Assembly: GCA_019633425.1 (NCBI GenBank) | Contig: WSUB01000001.1 | Coordinates: 186,001-250,000 of the forward strand | Source: Tulasnella sp. 424 | Lineage: Eukaryota > Basidiomycota > Agaricomycetes > Cantharellales > Tulasnellaceae | Direction of reading: 5' to 3' | DNA length: 64,000 bases | Shown: piece after piece, positions 47,854 to 59,990 of the stretch | How the letters are laid out: each line of letters begins with the position of its first letter | Numbering within the stretch: the stretch's first letter is position 1 | Notes under the pieces: model-generated | Databases searched by the model: none | What the model was told of the DNA's origin: nothing | The model's input: only the letters and a program-made list of their open reading frames with translations | Made by a program: the position numbers and the translations under genes

Positions 47854-48157
47854 TACTTGAAGAGATGGAAGAGTGGTGTGTAATGTCCAGGGTGGTCACT
47901 GAACGCCAATGAAAGGGTGATGGCGGAGGAGGTTGGGACGCGCCGCAAGACGGTTGATGGAGAGATAAGTAGCGATGCAGCACCTCCCGCTGAAGGCTAA
48001 AACGAGGAAATGGGCTGGCAGGGGACGGACGCGGAGGACCCAGCGGAATTCGAAGAATCTCTGGTTCAAGACTGGACTCTTCTTTGTCGTCAATTTCCCA
48101 CGGTTGTCACATCACCCCTGACTCTTTGCCCAATTCGTCCCCCCTCGGCGTCGAAAT
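47854..48157. promoter_or_regulatory. Divergent promoter, KDM3-like / DML1
   Basis: 304 bases between opposing start codons, with no supported gene inside. Probably a shared upstream region. Confidence 0.5.
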
Positions 48158-50205
48158 ATGCGGGAGATCATTTATATTCAAGCTGGAAAATATAGTAACT
48201 ACGTTGGAACTCACTTTTGGAATACTCAGGAAGCCTACTTCGACTATACACCCCTTCAAGATGGCGAACAACCTAAAAAACCTGATGTCGACCACGATAT
48301 CTCCTTTCGTGAAGGCGAAGGACGGGACGGGACGGCTACTTACCGTCCGCGGCTTTTAATATTTGACTCAAGAGGTAGCTCTGGCCTTTCAATCTCAAAT
48401 GATTCATCACCAACTTGTTCCCTTGATCTGAGATAACTTCGGTGCACTTCCAAAACTCGATGACTTATATGCCGCGCCTAACGATCTCACCGGGGATTTT
48501 GATCTTGGGTTCGTCTTAAAAATCTTATCGGAAGGGATTCCTGGTGTTTACGCCGGCCATTTGATAGAGCAGGTGGCTTCGAAGAAATTCGACAACCTCT
48601 CATCGAGCCCAGCGACTATCAAAAGAACCTTGATGAGGAGGAAAATCCATCCGGTTCCGCGCTCAAGGGCGATCATTTAGTCACTACCACCGAGACTCGA
48701 TACTGGTCTGACTATAGCCGTGTGTTCTACCATCCACGGACAGTCCAGCCCGTCACCTGGGGTTTTGCAGAAGGTCCCTCATCGTGGGACTCGGGGCGAG
48801 CTGCATTCGAGGCGATGAATGAGGTAGATGTTTATCATTTCGTACTGTCACAATAATATTCACACTTCGCACTTCCTCTTTTCTTGTAGGAAACAGGTCT
48901 GATGGAAGAATCGTTCCGCTTGTTCGCGGAAGAGTGCGATTGGCTTCAGGTATTTTCTCCTGCTCACAACACGAGCGCCATGATAACCTTGCATTGATGT
49001 TAGGGATTCCAAACTTCATTTGACTCGCTATCATTTGGCGCGTTCACTTTATCTCTATTAGAAACTGTTGAGGTTGAGTATCCGAAAAAGGGTATCCTTG
49101 CAATCCCATTCTTGTCCCCAAAGCAGTCGACTCTTGATTACTCTGATGTGAGTAACATGTCAAGTGCTCGCATTACTCACTTCAAGCTCATGCACGTACC
49201 CTAAAAGACGTCCGGAGCCTTCTCCTTCATCACCGATGCCATTGTTGCCAGGGACCTTGCGTCGTTGGCCTTAGCGGTCCCTTTAGCACATACCTCCACT
49301 TGGGCCAGCAATAGTGCACCCCTTTCTCGTTACATCGAGTTTGAAGTAAGTTTTAGTGACTGTGAATAGGCCTCAGTGGTCTGACTAGGGATGATTCCCA
49401 AACCCTAGTCTTCAAGTCTGTACCAGACCTCGGCCATAGTGTCGGCGCACCTCGAGAGTGCCACGTTATCTTTACGGTATGCGACTTTTTGAAAAGGAAA
49501 TTTACTACTAACCACCTGGATTTTATTGCCCAGGCATCGAACAGGATCCCAGGACATTGTCGAGTTGGCCTCTAAGTTGAATTGGCGGAACGATAGTCCG
49601 TTTGCGTGTCTCGAAGGTGCTCTTCCGGTGCCACGAAGTTCAGCCTCGGTTTCTTCGTATAACTTTACGATGCCACTGGAACCAGAGACATCGGGGCCCG
49701 TCAACGCTCAATCAACAGTCGTCCGATGCGACGACTCGCAGTTGGCGAACCGCATCGCTCAAAGCATCACTTTAAGGTCCTCTAAGGCAGGCCTACATCC
49801 ATCATTGCTGCACGTGTACGTTGTTTCTCAAATTAGAGCTTCACGCAGCTGACTGATTTGAAATCTTGGGTCCGGGCTAGGTCGACCTACCGCTCATACC
49901 CACTCCCTTCCTCCTATCCGAAGTTCTTTAAAGAGCCTACGGATTCTGAAAATACCGTTATGTACTCATCCCTTGTCTCACGGCCTACTGTGACCGCCGC
50001 CACCCTCCAAGCATACAGCACTTACGTTAAGCAGTACGTGCGGCGAGGAGACTTGAGCCAAAAGTGTTGGAGTGGCTTGGAAAAGGACGATCTGAACGAG
50101 CTCGCCGAAGATTTAATGAGGCTAAGCGATAGTGTTGCCGTTGATGTGGACTCAAAAGAAGCGGACGAGTCCGCGGATGCTGAGGAGTACGAAGTGGATG
50201 ATTAG
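48158..50205 (+). CDS. DML1: Misato/DML1 family protein
   Basis: The ATG at 48158 opens MREIIYIQAGKYSNYVGTHF, WNTQEAYFDY, the invariant start of Misato/Dml1 proteins. An intron (about 48,374-48,431) joins IFDSR to DNFGALPKLDDLYAAPNDLT. Later conserved parts include ETRYWSDYSRVFYHPRTVQP, SFGAFTLSLLETVEVEYPKK, LTSGAFSFITDAIVARDLAS and TYRSYPLPSSYPKFFK. The acidic C-terminus ends AEEYEVDD. The family has a tubulin/FtsZ-related fold with myosin-like segments and is linked to mitochondrial inheritance and morphology. About seven short introns. The gene converges with the FunK1 gene. Confidence 0.9.
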
Positions 50206-50415
50206 GATCATCGGGACGCCCCTTACTCAGTCTCCTTGTTTGTTGACTGTGGATAGCTCAATACATTGACTTCGACTGCAGTAGGCAAAAAGAATAATCG
50301 GTCCAGTGCAAGTTTAGCTAAAATACACAAAAATATTTATCAAAAGTAGTATGAGGCATACATAAGGATACATATTATGAAAACGAACGAGGAAGGAAAT
50401 TGAGGGAGGAATTGC

Positions 50416-52920
50416 TCACTCTGGGAGTTGATGACGAAGTTCCCGCTCGTTGCGAGCCCTTTTGAAACGGCTGCCTGAGGGCGCATCAGAGGTCCCATCT
50501 ACCCCCTTCTCCAAGCTTTCAACCGATTCGCGTCTTCGCTTGGATTGTGGAGCACCTGCACCCGCTCCGGACTCCGTTGCCTCAACGACACGCTCGCCAG
50601 ATCCCGGAGGTAAAGAGGACATCGAACTATCGATTAGATCGACGATGGCATCCAACTTGAGGGTGCGACGGTCCCTCCAGCAGAGACGAGAAAAGCCATT
50701 CAAAAAGGGTTCTAAGTTCTTGAAGCGGCCCGCTAGCTCGAGTTCCATTGGATTGAGGTATCCGGTGAGAAATGCTCGCTTCTTAGATCGAATATTGTCG
50801 ACGTCGGTCGAGAGCAGCGTACGTAGAGAGCCTTTGGCCAAGGGGCACTGCTCTTCGAGCAGAACGACGTAGAGAAGAGCCCAAAAGACCGATTCTAGAT
50901 CGTGATGGACTTCGTGCTTGATGGATTCCCCATTACTTCGGGCCACAAAATGGTCGTAGGCAATAAAAGGTAAAGTGCCCTGCCAAGGTAGGGTCAGCAA
51001 CAGGACTCCGTAAATCACGGGAGCCTCACAATCATAGGAAGGTCGACATTTGCGATACGTTCACTGTGGACTTCGGTATTTGAGGAATCCGGGGCTGACC
51101 GCTGAGCGAGACCTAGGTCGATAATGAAAGCTGGGAACTCTGGGTTTAGGCCAAGCAGAAGATTGCCGGGAGACACGTCCCGATGAACGATTCCTTTCTC
51201 ATTTAAGCCCCAGAGTCCTAAATCACTCTTTAGTCAGCACTTTTGCCACGAGAGCCACTGCAAACAACGAACCTGTGACCCATTGTTTCGTCGCCTCGAG
51301 TAACTCCCGACAACTGTGCACTTCGCAGATTTGACGTCCTTTGCTTTCGAATATCATGCGAAGTAGAACTCGGCTTATGACTTGAGGGCTTTCGTTGCAT
51401 GGATATAGGGGAAACGGCTCCTCGTCCGATGCCGTATCAAGGTGCGGGAGTGGCTCCAACTCGAGTACATGTCCATCAACGCGATACATGCCCAAAACGT
51501 CGCCATCATTCCAGATGCAGCGAGTGTCAATGGTACGAGCAACGCCTTCGTAGCCCACTACACGAGCCACGTTTGGGACTTCCTTTGCCTCTTCATGTAG
51601 AAAAGCTTCGTTAAAGCGGGCATCCCAGGCCCAATTTTGTTTTACGACCCTGAGCTTGCCAACCTGCGAGTTGGTCCCCACCACTTCATGCCCTTCCCAA
51701 ACCCGGCTGGAGCGAGAGAAAAGATGACCCGGTTTTTGGAATAGAGGGCGATCGATGTATATATCGACAGCGAGGGGTTTCTCTCCATTCTCTGCGCGGG
51801 GAGATTGTTCGGGAAACTCTGTCGGGCGAGCCGGTATCACCTCCAGCCTTGTTGTCATCGTTCGGCTTTGGTTTGCAAGAACCCTTCCGGAGTTTGAAAA
51901 TCGGCAATCGTATCCCATATGCCGAGGGTCCATAGAAGCCAAGCGACCGACGATCTGAATAAACATGGCAGGATCGTCGTGCATATCCACTTCGGTTACA
52001 TGACATCCGGACGCGTCCCAATGGAAGATGCGACACTTTTTCTTGCTGATAAGGATGCCAAAGGAGGAATTCCTGTCGAACTGCTCGGCCTTGACGGCCT
52101 GAGCATAAAGAGCCATCTGGCAGACTCTGTTCGCATCGAGCCCATCTTGAAGCTTAACTTCAATGGGTATTTTGACATCCTTCCAATGTAGCTCATCGGG
52201 TTTGGGCCAGTTTCCCTCGGGCTCCTGATAGAGAAGTAGAGATATATCGGGTTGAAGCTCTGGGTGTTCTTGGACGTGACGCGAAAAGCGGAATTGTTTG
52301 TCATGCGTGGCGACAAATCGTCGGCGCAAGAAGGTGGTCTGCGCTCCGCTTTGCTTTTCCTCTGGGTTGACAGCGGTAGGCCAACTTTTGTCTATCTCCA
52401 CAGTACAGTGGACGGCCTCCCCGGATTCAATGAAATAGCAACGGAAAAAGTGGCCGATGAACGCGAGAAGGGCGGCCAGAGGGTTGTATAAGTCCCGTTT
52501 AGAGTTGATGTTTTTGACGAGGTTGGTGAACTGGTTTGAAGTGTATGGGGAGATTCCTGCCTCGATGTCCTCGACGTTGCATGTCTCGTCTATGGCGAGA
52601 CTCTGGACGACTTGGGTGAACTTCTGACTTTGGCCTCGACCCTTGAGGGCCTGGAGACACTCCGCGGCCAAGTCTTCGTCTCTTGCACGGCGTTCGGAAC
52701 TTGAAAGTGAAGTGGCAGTCCCTTCATCCACCGCGTTGGGGTCTGCTTCCTGCCCATACATGAAGTGCCGGATGAATGCCTCTGGCGTGACCAAGAAGAC
52801 GTTCGCATGCAACACTCTGAGAATCTGATTGTCGACAGCTGGGACGTTTTCATCGGCTGACATGGGGAGGGGGGCGGTTTGAGAAGGAGTATTACCAGTC
52901 GAGTTTAGAGGGGATGCCAT
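50416..52920 (-). CDS. FunK1-type fungal protein kinase
   Basis: The ATG at 52918-52920 opens a first exon of more than 500 codons, then two short introns. The N-terminal part (RVLHANVFLVTPEAFIRHFM...) and the WEGHEVVGTNSQVGKLRVVK region precede the kinase motifs: GIVHRDVSPGNLLLG (catalytic loop HRD), FIIDLGLAQ (DLG in place of DFG), GTLPFIAYDHF, and the FunK1 mark HHDLESVFWALLYVVL. A disordered Arg/Ser tail ends RELRHQLPE. FunK1 kinases are expanded in multicellular basidiomycetes; targets are mostly unknown. This copy looks intact, and it helps place the organism. Confidence 0.88.
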
Positions 52921-53860
52921 GGATCGGGGTTGGGGGTCGAGTACTTACATTGACGCACGCCCGATTCGTTATATAGCTCCCGTTTCAACCTTTGTCCCAG
53001 AACCAAAGGCGCGACAAAAAGATACGTTAATTCTGGAAGCGCCTTGAGGAGCAAAGTACTCGTATGATAAAGCCAAACGGCAAAATTGGGCTTGCAGGGA
53101 CAAACAACGCAACAAAACGCGATTTCCTCATCGCCTTGCTTTTGTCACCTGCCACATTCTTCAACTGTCTGATCGCGTCTGGTCCTTCACCGACTCTTCC
53201 TATAATCGCTTAAAATGGAGAGACCCTTACATCTAGGACAAAATAGAGCGATTGGAGTCCTCGGGGAATCCGCTGCCCTTCTAAAGTAGCCGATGCTCCA
53301 TGGTAGTTCGAGACAGCGAGAGAACAACCTTATTACTCTATCTAGGCGGAGCTTCGTTTATTTTCTTCTTTTCGTATGAACTAGGACACGTTTTTGACGC
53401 GTTTCAGGTCTCACCTCGTACTTTGTAGTTCTCACTTCTTCGAGTAACTTTAGCACTGATTTAGGAGATCTTCAAGTGCTCCTCCGGATACCTTGGTGTT
53501 GGTGCCATTCGGAGCCCTACTGACTCATGGCGAATTTAGGCTATCCACTACCCTGGTCCACTATCGTTTCTTACGTCGGAATCACTGGCCCGAGAAGCGT
53601 TTGAACAAAGTAGCTTGACGGTTAGTTTAGGCAGCTGCTAGATGGCAGGTATCGAGCCTCACGAATCCTGCGGTCTCGCTCAAAAATTCCCTGAGCCCCG
53701 AACAGCAAAATACTTATCCTGGAAAAATGGCGGTCCTGGATTGCCTCTGAACCGTGAAAAGCAATGGCATTCCCTTCAATAGTCCAACAGCGACGATTAT
53801 TACCGTACGCGGCTGTGCTACATGCATAATCTATCCACAGAAACGAGAGACAATCCGTCA
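52921..53860. other. Intergenic stretch between FunK1 and SNRNP40
   Basis: About 940 bases in which I see no gene. The first part should hold the FunK1 promoter; the last part the SNRNP40 3' UTR. Confidence 0.45.
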
Positions 53861-55374
53861 TTAAAGGTTCGGATCGATTTCTCCGAGCAACATCGTTCCA
53901 TCTTTGCTCCCTGTGAGTACTGAAGGGACCCCGTCAGAGCCGTGTATTTCCGTGTAGGAGGTGCATGCGTACCGATAGGCTCCTTTGGATGGAATTCAAC
54001 GCAGGTGACGGTCCCTTTGTGGCCAGGGAGCTACAAGGCGAGATTGCGTGGGGTCAGTTGGCAGGCCGCGCCGCAACGTTCTTCCAACATACCTTGTACA
54101 GAATACGCCCACTTTCCACATCCCAAACAGTGACCGCTCGATCTGCCCCACCGACCGCTACCTTCTTGCCTCCGTCGTATTTGCTCCAGGCGCCTCGGCT
54201 GAGCGCGCTCTCAAAGCCTGCTGGAGCGCCGTGCAACTGTCGGTAGACTCTGATGCCACGTATTAGACATAACCAGTCGCTGGGAACTATTTTAAAAAAA
54301 GATCAACTCACCGATGCGGATGAGGCGAAAACGGCCGGACGTCATGAATAAGGGTGACGGAGGAGAAAGATGGTGTAAGGATGTAGTTCCCTTGTCCTGG
54401 GGATAGGGAGATGGATGTTGGCGTGTCGACATGGCCCTTCAGAGTATGGAGTTTTTCCTTTGTTCTGAGGTCATAAACCTGGAATAACGAGGCCCGTTCA
54501 GTGAAGGCTTTGTCTATGCAGCTAAGGGACTCACGTGTATGCAGTTGTCCAATCCTCCGGCGTAGACCTGAGAGCCATCTGCACTCCAAGCAACTGCAGT
54601 AACGGGGAACCCAATATTCCACTCCTTAATAGGTTCTTTAGCGTCTTCTCCTTGTCCGTCGCTCCCCACGTCCCATATCCTAACATGGCCATCGTCACCA
54701 CCTGTGACGAGCAACTCGGTCCCACCAGTAGCAATGCGATCGAGACCGTTGATAACTCCACGGTGCGCCTTGATTCGCTTGACCCGTTGACCTGTCGTCA
54801 CGTCGGAAATGCAAAGATTGCCGTCTGCAGCAACGGTGTACAGGGATGTGGATAGTAATGACCACTGGACGTCTGTTATCGCCGATTTGTGGAGTCCAGT
54901 AATTTGTCCATAATTCGTATTCGGGGGGTAGGTCCTCCAAAGAGCTGTTTCACGGCAATAAGCACAAACCACTTGTTTCATTCCCTGATTAAATGCTTAC
55001 AGACTGTTCTGTCGGCTGAGACGGCAGCTATGTTTTGACCAGACGGATCGAAACGGCATGATAGAATTTCACCCTAGAAACAGACTTGGTAAGACGAAGG
55101 ATCACTCATAGATTACGGTAGCACATACACCATGAGCGCCCGCGAGGGAGACGATGGGTGCCTGCAGGTCAACAATGAGCCACCAACTGACGCGACCGAT
55201 GGAGAAACGCTCACATACATCAAGACCACTGGTACGCGTCACAGTACGAATTAAGCCCTGTTCCTTTTCATTGTTACCAGCAGAAATTATGATTTGCTGC
55301 TCGTTGGTGGGTGATGCTGTCCGCGCCCGTTTTATGACAGCGCCAGATGTCTCGGGTGGGTCCTTGCGAATCAT
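53861..55374 (-). CDS. SNRNP40: U5 snRNP 40-kDa WD40 protein (SNRNP40 / Prp8-binding protein)
   Basis: The ATG is at 55372-55374 (MIRKDPPETSGAVIKRARTA). Seven WD40 blades follow in order: SLAGAHG|GEILSCRFDPSG, DRTVSLWRTYPP, SAITDVQWSLLSTSLYTVAA, GQRVKRIKAHRGVINGLD, VTGGDDGHVRIWDVGSD, VYAGGLDNCIHVYDLRTKEK, HVDTPTSISLSPGQGNYILT, TLIHDVRPFSP and SGRILYKLPGHKGTVTC. It ends GSKDGTMLLGEIDPNL. The wording follows human SNRNP40 closely (GERVKRLKGH, VRVWDVRPF, SRRILYKLPGH, LYMGEIQ). The protein sits on Prp8 in the U5 snRNP. Its gene is head to head with SNU114, another U5 protein. Introns are short (for example about 53,922-53,998). Confidence 0.88.
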
Positions 55375-55591
55375 ATCCTGACAACACTTGATTGATGTTC
55401 TGATTTATATTTTTCTGTCACTGGTTAGGTAGTACAAGGTCGTGAAAGGTCTTGGGGGTTGGACTTGGGTGAACTTGGTGGACGGCCGTCGAGAGTGAAA
55501 TTCCAAGTGCGGGCGACACGGACATACGCGGCTTTCAATCTTGCCTGCCAAACCTCCAAAACTTGGACCGCCCTTCAACGAAACTGGTATC
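55375..55591. promoter_or_regulatory. Divergent promoter, SNRNP40 / SNU114
   Basis: 217 bases separate the starts of two U5 snRNP genes. A shared promoter could balance their output; this is inferred from layout. Confidence 0.6.
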
Positions 55592-58500
55592 ATGTCGTAC
55601 GTACCTTTGCATAGAAACGATTAGTACTGCTGGACTGACACGTCTAATACAGGTTTGAGGATTATGACGAGGTGAGTAAACTTTGGGCGGTCAGCTTGTC
55701 GTTCACTCAGCGGTTGGCTTTCAGTTCGGCAATTACATTGGCGCAGACCTTGATTCAGACGAGGAAGAGCAGGAAGAACAGCAGCAACAGACCTTTGCTC
55801 GTCCTCAAGCCGCTACTCATGCACCGTTAGAAGGCTTTGACGACGATGAGGATGCTCGACCTGAAGACGCGTCGATGATGGAGGTGGACGGTTAGTCTCT
55901 GCAGTCCACATTTTGCGTCGCGAGGGCTGAAGCACCTCCATGTCCTAGATGGACCGCACTCCACTGCGGTGATTCTTCATGAGAACAAGCAATATTACCC
56001 TTCCGCTTCTGAAGTGTATGGTGAAGATGTCGAGGCCATGGTCCAAGAGGAAGACGCGCAACCGTTGAGCGAACCGATCATTGCCCCCGTCAAAGTCAGA
56101 AAATGGGCCATTGAAGAGAAAGACCTCCCTGAGACGCGATTTGACAAAGGGTAAGAAGTCTTCAGAGAACTCAATTTACGGGCGCTGCCACTTACCCGGA
56201 TCCTCACCGGCTAGATTCATGATTGACCTTCTACAACACCCCGAGATGGTGCGGAATGTTGCCGTTGTTGGTCACTTGCATCATGGCAAAACGTCTCTTC
56301 TAGATATGCTCGTTTTTGAGACGCACAAGCTGGTCTGGGAGGCAGAGAAACCAGTAAGCCGGTTTGCTTTCCCCCAATTCGTTTTATTGAACCGACTCTT
56401 GCGCATAGTTGAGGTATACAGACACTCATCCATTAGCTACTCAACGACAAATATCCCTCAAGTCATCACCTTTGTCGCTGGTTCTTTCAACTTCTAAACA
56501 CAAATCCCTTCTTTTCCATCTCATCGATACCCCTGGTCACATCAATTTTGTGGACGAAGCCGCTTCTGCCATGCGTCTTGCGGACGGTATTGTGCTCGTC
56601 GTAGATGTTGTGGAAGGGGTAAGCTTCGTTGTCCAATAATCTAGAGCCCCTCTTATGCTAAAGATGGACCTTCCTACACTTAGGTGATGAGCGGTACAGA
56701 GGCCCTCCTGCGACATGCTCTCTTGCAAAACATGGCCATTACCCTGGTCGTCAACAAGATTGACCGCTTGATCCTGGAGCTTCGTATCCCACCAGCTGAT
56801 GCTTACTACAAAGTCAAGGCAACTATCGAAGAGGTCAACACGTATATCAGGTGCGAACCGAGTGGGATCTTTTGTAATAACCTAAAATATTCACTTCCGT
56901 TTGGTATAGTGGTATCAACCCTGACCCTGAATTGCGATTGAGTCCGGAACGGGGGAATGTCGCATTCGCGAGCTCGCAAATGGGCTACTGCTTCACCCTA
57001 AACAGTTTTGCCAAACTTTATGCAGATACCTATGGTGCGTCCTTTCTTTTAGGACAATCAGACTCGTCTCAACATGAGTTCATTTCCCCTTCCTCCCTAG
57101 GATCGGTTGACGTTGACGCGTTCGCTCTCCGACTCTGGGGTGATGTTTACTTCGATTCAAGTGATCGAAAATTCACCCGCAAATCTACCGATCCCGAGCA
57201 AAAGAGGACCTTCGTTCACTTCATCCTTGAGCCACTGTACAAACTCTACAGTCAGGTAAGACCCATTGATCGGACAACCTTATTTGCTCGACTAAAAGGA
57301 GCGCCGACTCGCAGGTTCTAAGTGAAGACACAGAATCGCTAAAGGAAACTCTGTATGGGCTTGGAATTGAACTCAAACCTGTGATGTACAAGATGGATGC
57401 TCGGCCTCTTCTGAAGGCTGTGATGGACCAGTTCTTTGGTCCTTCAACTGGACTCGCGGAAATGCTTGCGCAATGGGTCCCACCGCCGACGGAGGGAGCG
57501 AAATCAAAGGTATGGGCAAGACTGAGCTAGAATGCTGCACTATTGTTCTGATATATGCTGCACTATTTGTAAGATATCACGAACATACACTGGTCCAGTG
57601 AATACGGAAGTCGCTGAGGCGATGGAGCGTTGCGACTCGGATGGGCCTTTGATGATCCAAATTACGAAGCTATATCATACCGCTGACGCCCAAGACTTCC
57701 GAGCCTTTGGCCGCATCTACAGCGGGACGCTGAAACGTGGCATGGAAGTGAAGGTTCTCGGAGAGGGCTACTCTCCTGAAGACGAAGAAGATATGGTCAA
57801 AGTGGTTGTTGAAGATGTGTGGATCAGCGAGTCGAGGTATGTCCCAATTTATATCAATATCCACCCTCAAGTCCGCTTTGGGACTCAGAACGTGCGTTTT
57901 TAGATATGTCGTTCCAGCTCAGGAAGTTCCTGCAGGAAACCTGGTCCTCATTGGAGGCGTGTCGGCTTCTATCACCAAGACAGCCACAATCTGCTCTTTG
58001 GACATCGAAGAGCCATACATATTCTCCCCGATCCAACACATGACCCAGTCTGTCCTTAAAATCGCTGTGGAACCTATTTCACCCAGCGAGCTACCCAAAA
58101 TGCTTAGCGGTTTGCGAAGTGTCAACAAATCGTATCCCCTCTTATCAACTAAAGTCGAGGAGAGTGGTGAACACGTTGTCCTGGGGACGGGAGAGCTCTA
58201 CCTGGACTGCGTCATGCACGACTTGCGGAGACTGTTCAGCGAAATCGAAATCAAGGTTTCCGACCCAGCGACCAAGTTCTGCGAGACGGTGGTGGAGACT
58301 AGCGCACTCAAATGCTACGCGGAAACTCCCAATAAGAAGTGAGTGACCCACACCCACCCCCATACCTCGAACTAACCCCAGCGTCTTGATGGTTAGGAAC
58401 AAGATCACCATGATTGCTGAACCCTTAGAGCGTGGCATCGCTGAAGACATCGAGTCTGGCAGAATTTCGATGAAGATGACGCCCAAAGACCGAGGAAAGA

Positions 58501-59542
58501 TCTTCCAGGAGAAGTACCAATGGGATCTCCTCGCCTCGAGGTCAATATGGGCATTCGGGCCGGATGAAAGGGGTCCAAATATTCTGGTAGATGATACATT
58601 ACCATCGCAGGTAGGTCCTCTAGCGACGAAATCCGTGCCGCTGTCAATTGATCACACTCGATAGGTCGACAAGCGCCTTGTCAACGCGGTTAAGGAACAT
58701 ATTAAGCAGGGCTTCCAGTGGGGTACACGAGAAGGACCTCTCTGCGATGAACGTAAGCACAAAATGATTACAGCGCCAATGAATGGAAGGCTCACCTCAA
58801 CATCTTTCTCAGCTATTCGTAATGTAAAATTCCGCGTTCTTGATGCAACCTTGGCACAAGAGCCGATTTTCCGGGGAGGTGGACAGATTGTGCCAACGGC
58901 GAGGCGCGTTTGCTACTCGTCCTTCCTCATGGTGCGATTCCGTTCGTGTTACTTCTCCTTGTTTAATTTATTAACGAGCCACTCCCAGGCTACCCCCCGC
59001 CTTATGGAACCTATCTACTACGTCGAGGTACAAGCGCCCGCCGATTGCATTTCCGCTGTCTATACCGTCCTAGCACGGCGCAGAGGTCACGTCACGCAGG
59101 ATATCCCAAAGGCAGGCTCACCGCTCTACACGATCAAGGCCTTGATCCCCGTCATCGACGCCAATGGCTTTGAGACCGATCTGAGAACAGCTACTCAGGG
59201 CCAGGCCTTCTGTCTCCAGACATTCGATCACTGGAGTATTGTACCAGGTTAGTCCATCCGCTCACCCCCGGGTGAATATACTGAGATGAGTAAATCTAGG
59301 TGATCCGACCGACACGTCCATCAAGCTGCGACCCCTTGAGCCAGCGTCTGGACAGTCGTTAGCTCGTGATCTTGTGCTCAAAACGAGGCGGAGAAAGGGA
59401 CTGGGTGACCAAATCGCTGTCTCAAAATACCTGGACGACGAGTTCGTGGTAAGTGTTTCTGTAATGATCCGCCGTGAACCTCACTTATAGCGTTTTTTAG
59501 TTGGCTCTCACTGCTTCGGGTCATGCGGACCTTCTTGGGTAA
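55592..59542 (+). CDS. SNU114: U5 snRNP GTPase Snu114 (EFTUD2)
   Basis: The start is in a 5-base exon (ATGTC, 55592-55596), followed by a 19-base exon (55654-55672) and the next from 55725. Together they read [20 protein letters not shown], the standard Snu114/EFTUD2 opening. An acidic N-terminus precedes an EF-2-like GTPase: [14 protein letters not shown] (G1), [20 protein letters not shown] (G3), [14 protein letters not shown] (G4). Domains II-V follow, including [40 protein letters not shown] and [20 protein letters not shown]. It ends [13 protein letters not shown]. It regulates Brr2 and Prp8 during spliceosome activation and disassembly. Many short introns; the stop is at 59540. Confidence 0.93.
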
Positions 59543-59990
59543 TAAATCCCAATCAGTGTATTTTCAACAAGTTTCATGTAACGCAACCAATTCCATCTGT
59601 CGTTATAAACCGACTCCTTGTGGCTCTGCATATGTACTTATCTGCGCGCGACTTCCGAATTCGACACTCGAGGATATGACATTGAAAACTACTGAACTAG
59701 AGACTGCGATGCGAAATAATAGTAGCGACAGCGGTGCAGAAACATGAATGATGTTGAAAAGCCATGGATGAACAGAGGAGGTTCGTATCTTGAACTATGG
59801 ATATAAAAAGAGAACCGGGTCCGAGAGAAGACAATGGACAAAAATGGCAACCAAAACGGAATGATGAGAAAACAGCGAGAATCGTAATCAAAAAGACAAT
59901 CCAAGAAATTTTGAAGAGACGATAGGAAAAGAGGTTAGCATACAAAACGGAGACAAAATATTTAGGTGGCATGAGCAGATGCGATAACAT
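59543..59990. other. Convergent intergenic region, SNU114 / RRM protein
   Basis: About 450 bases between two stop codons, rich in A toward the right. It presumably holds both 3' UTRs. No gene seen. Confidence 0.4.
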
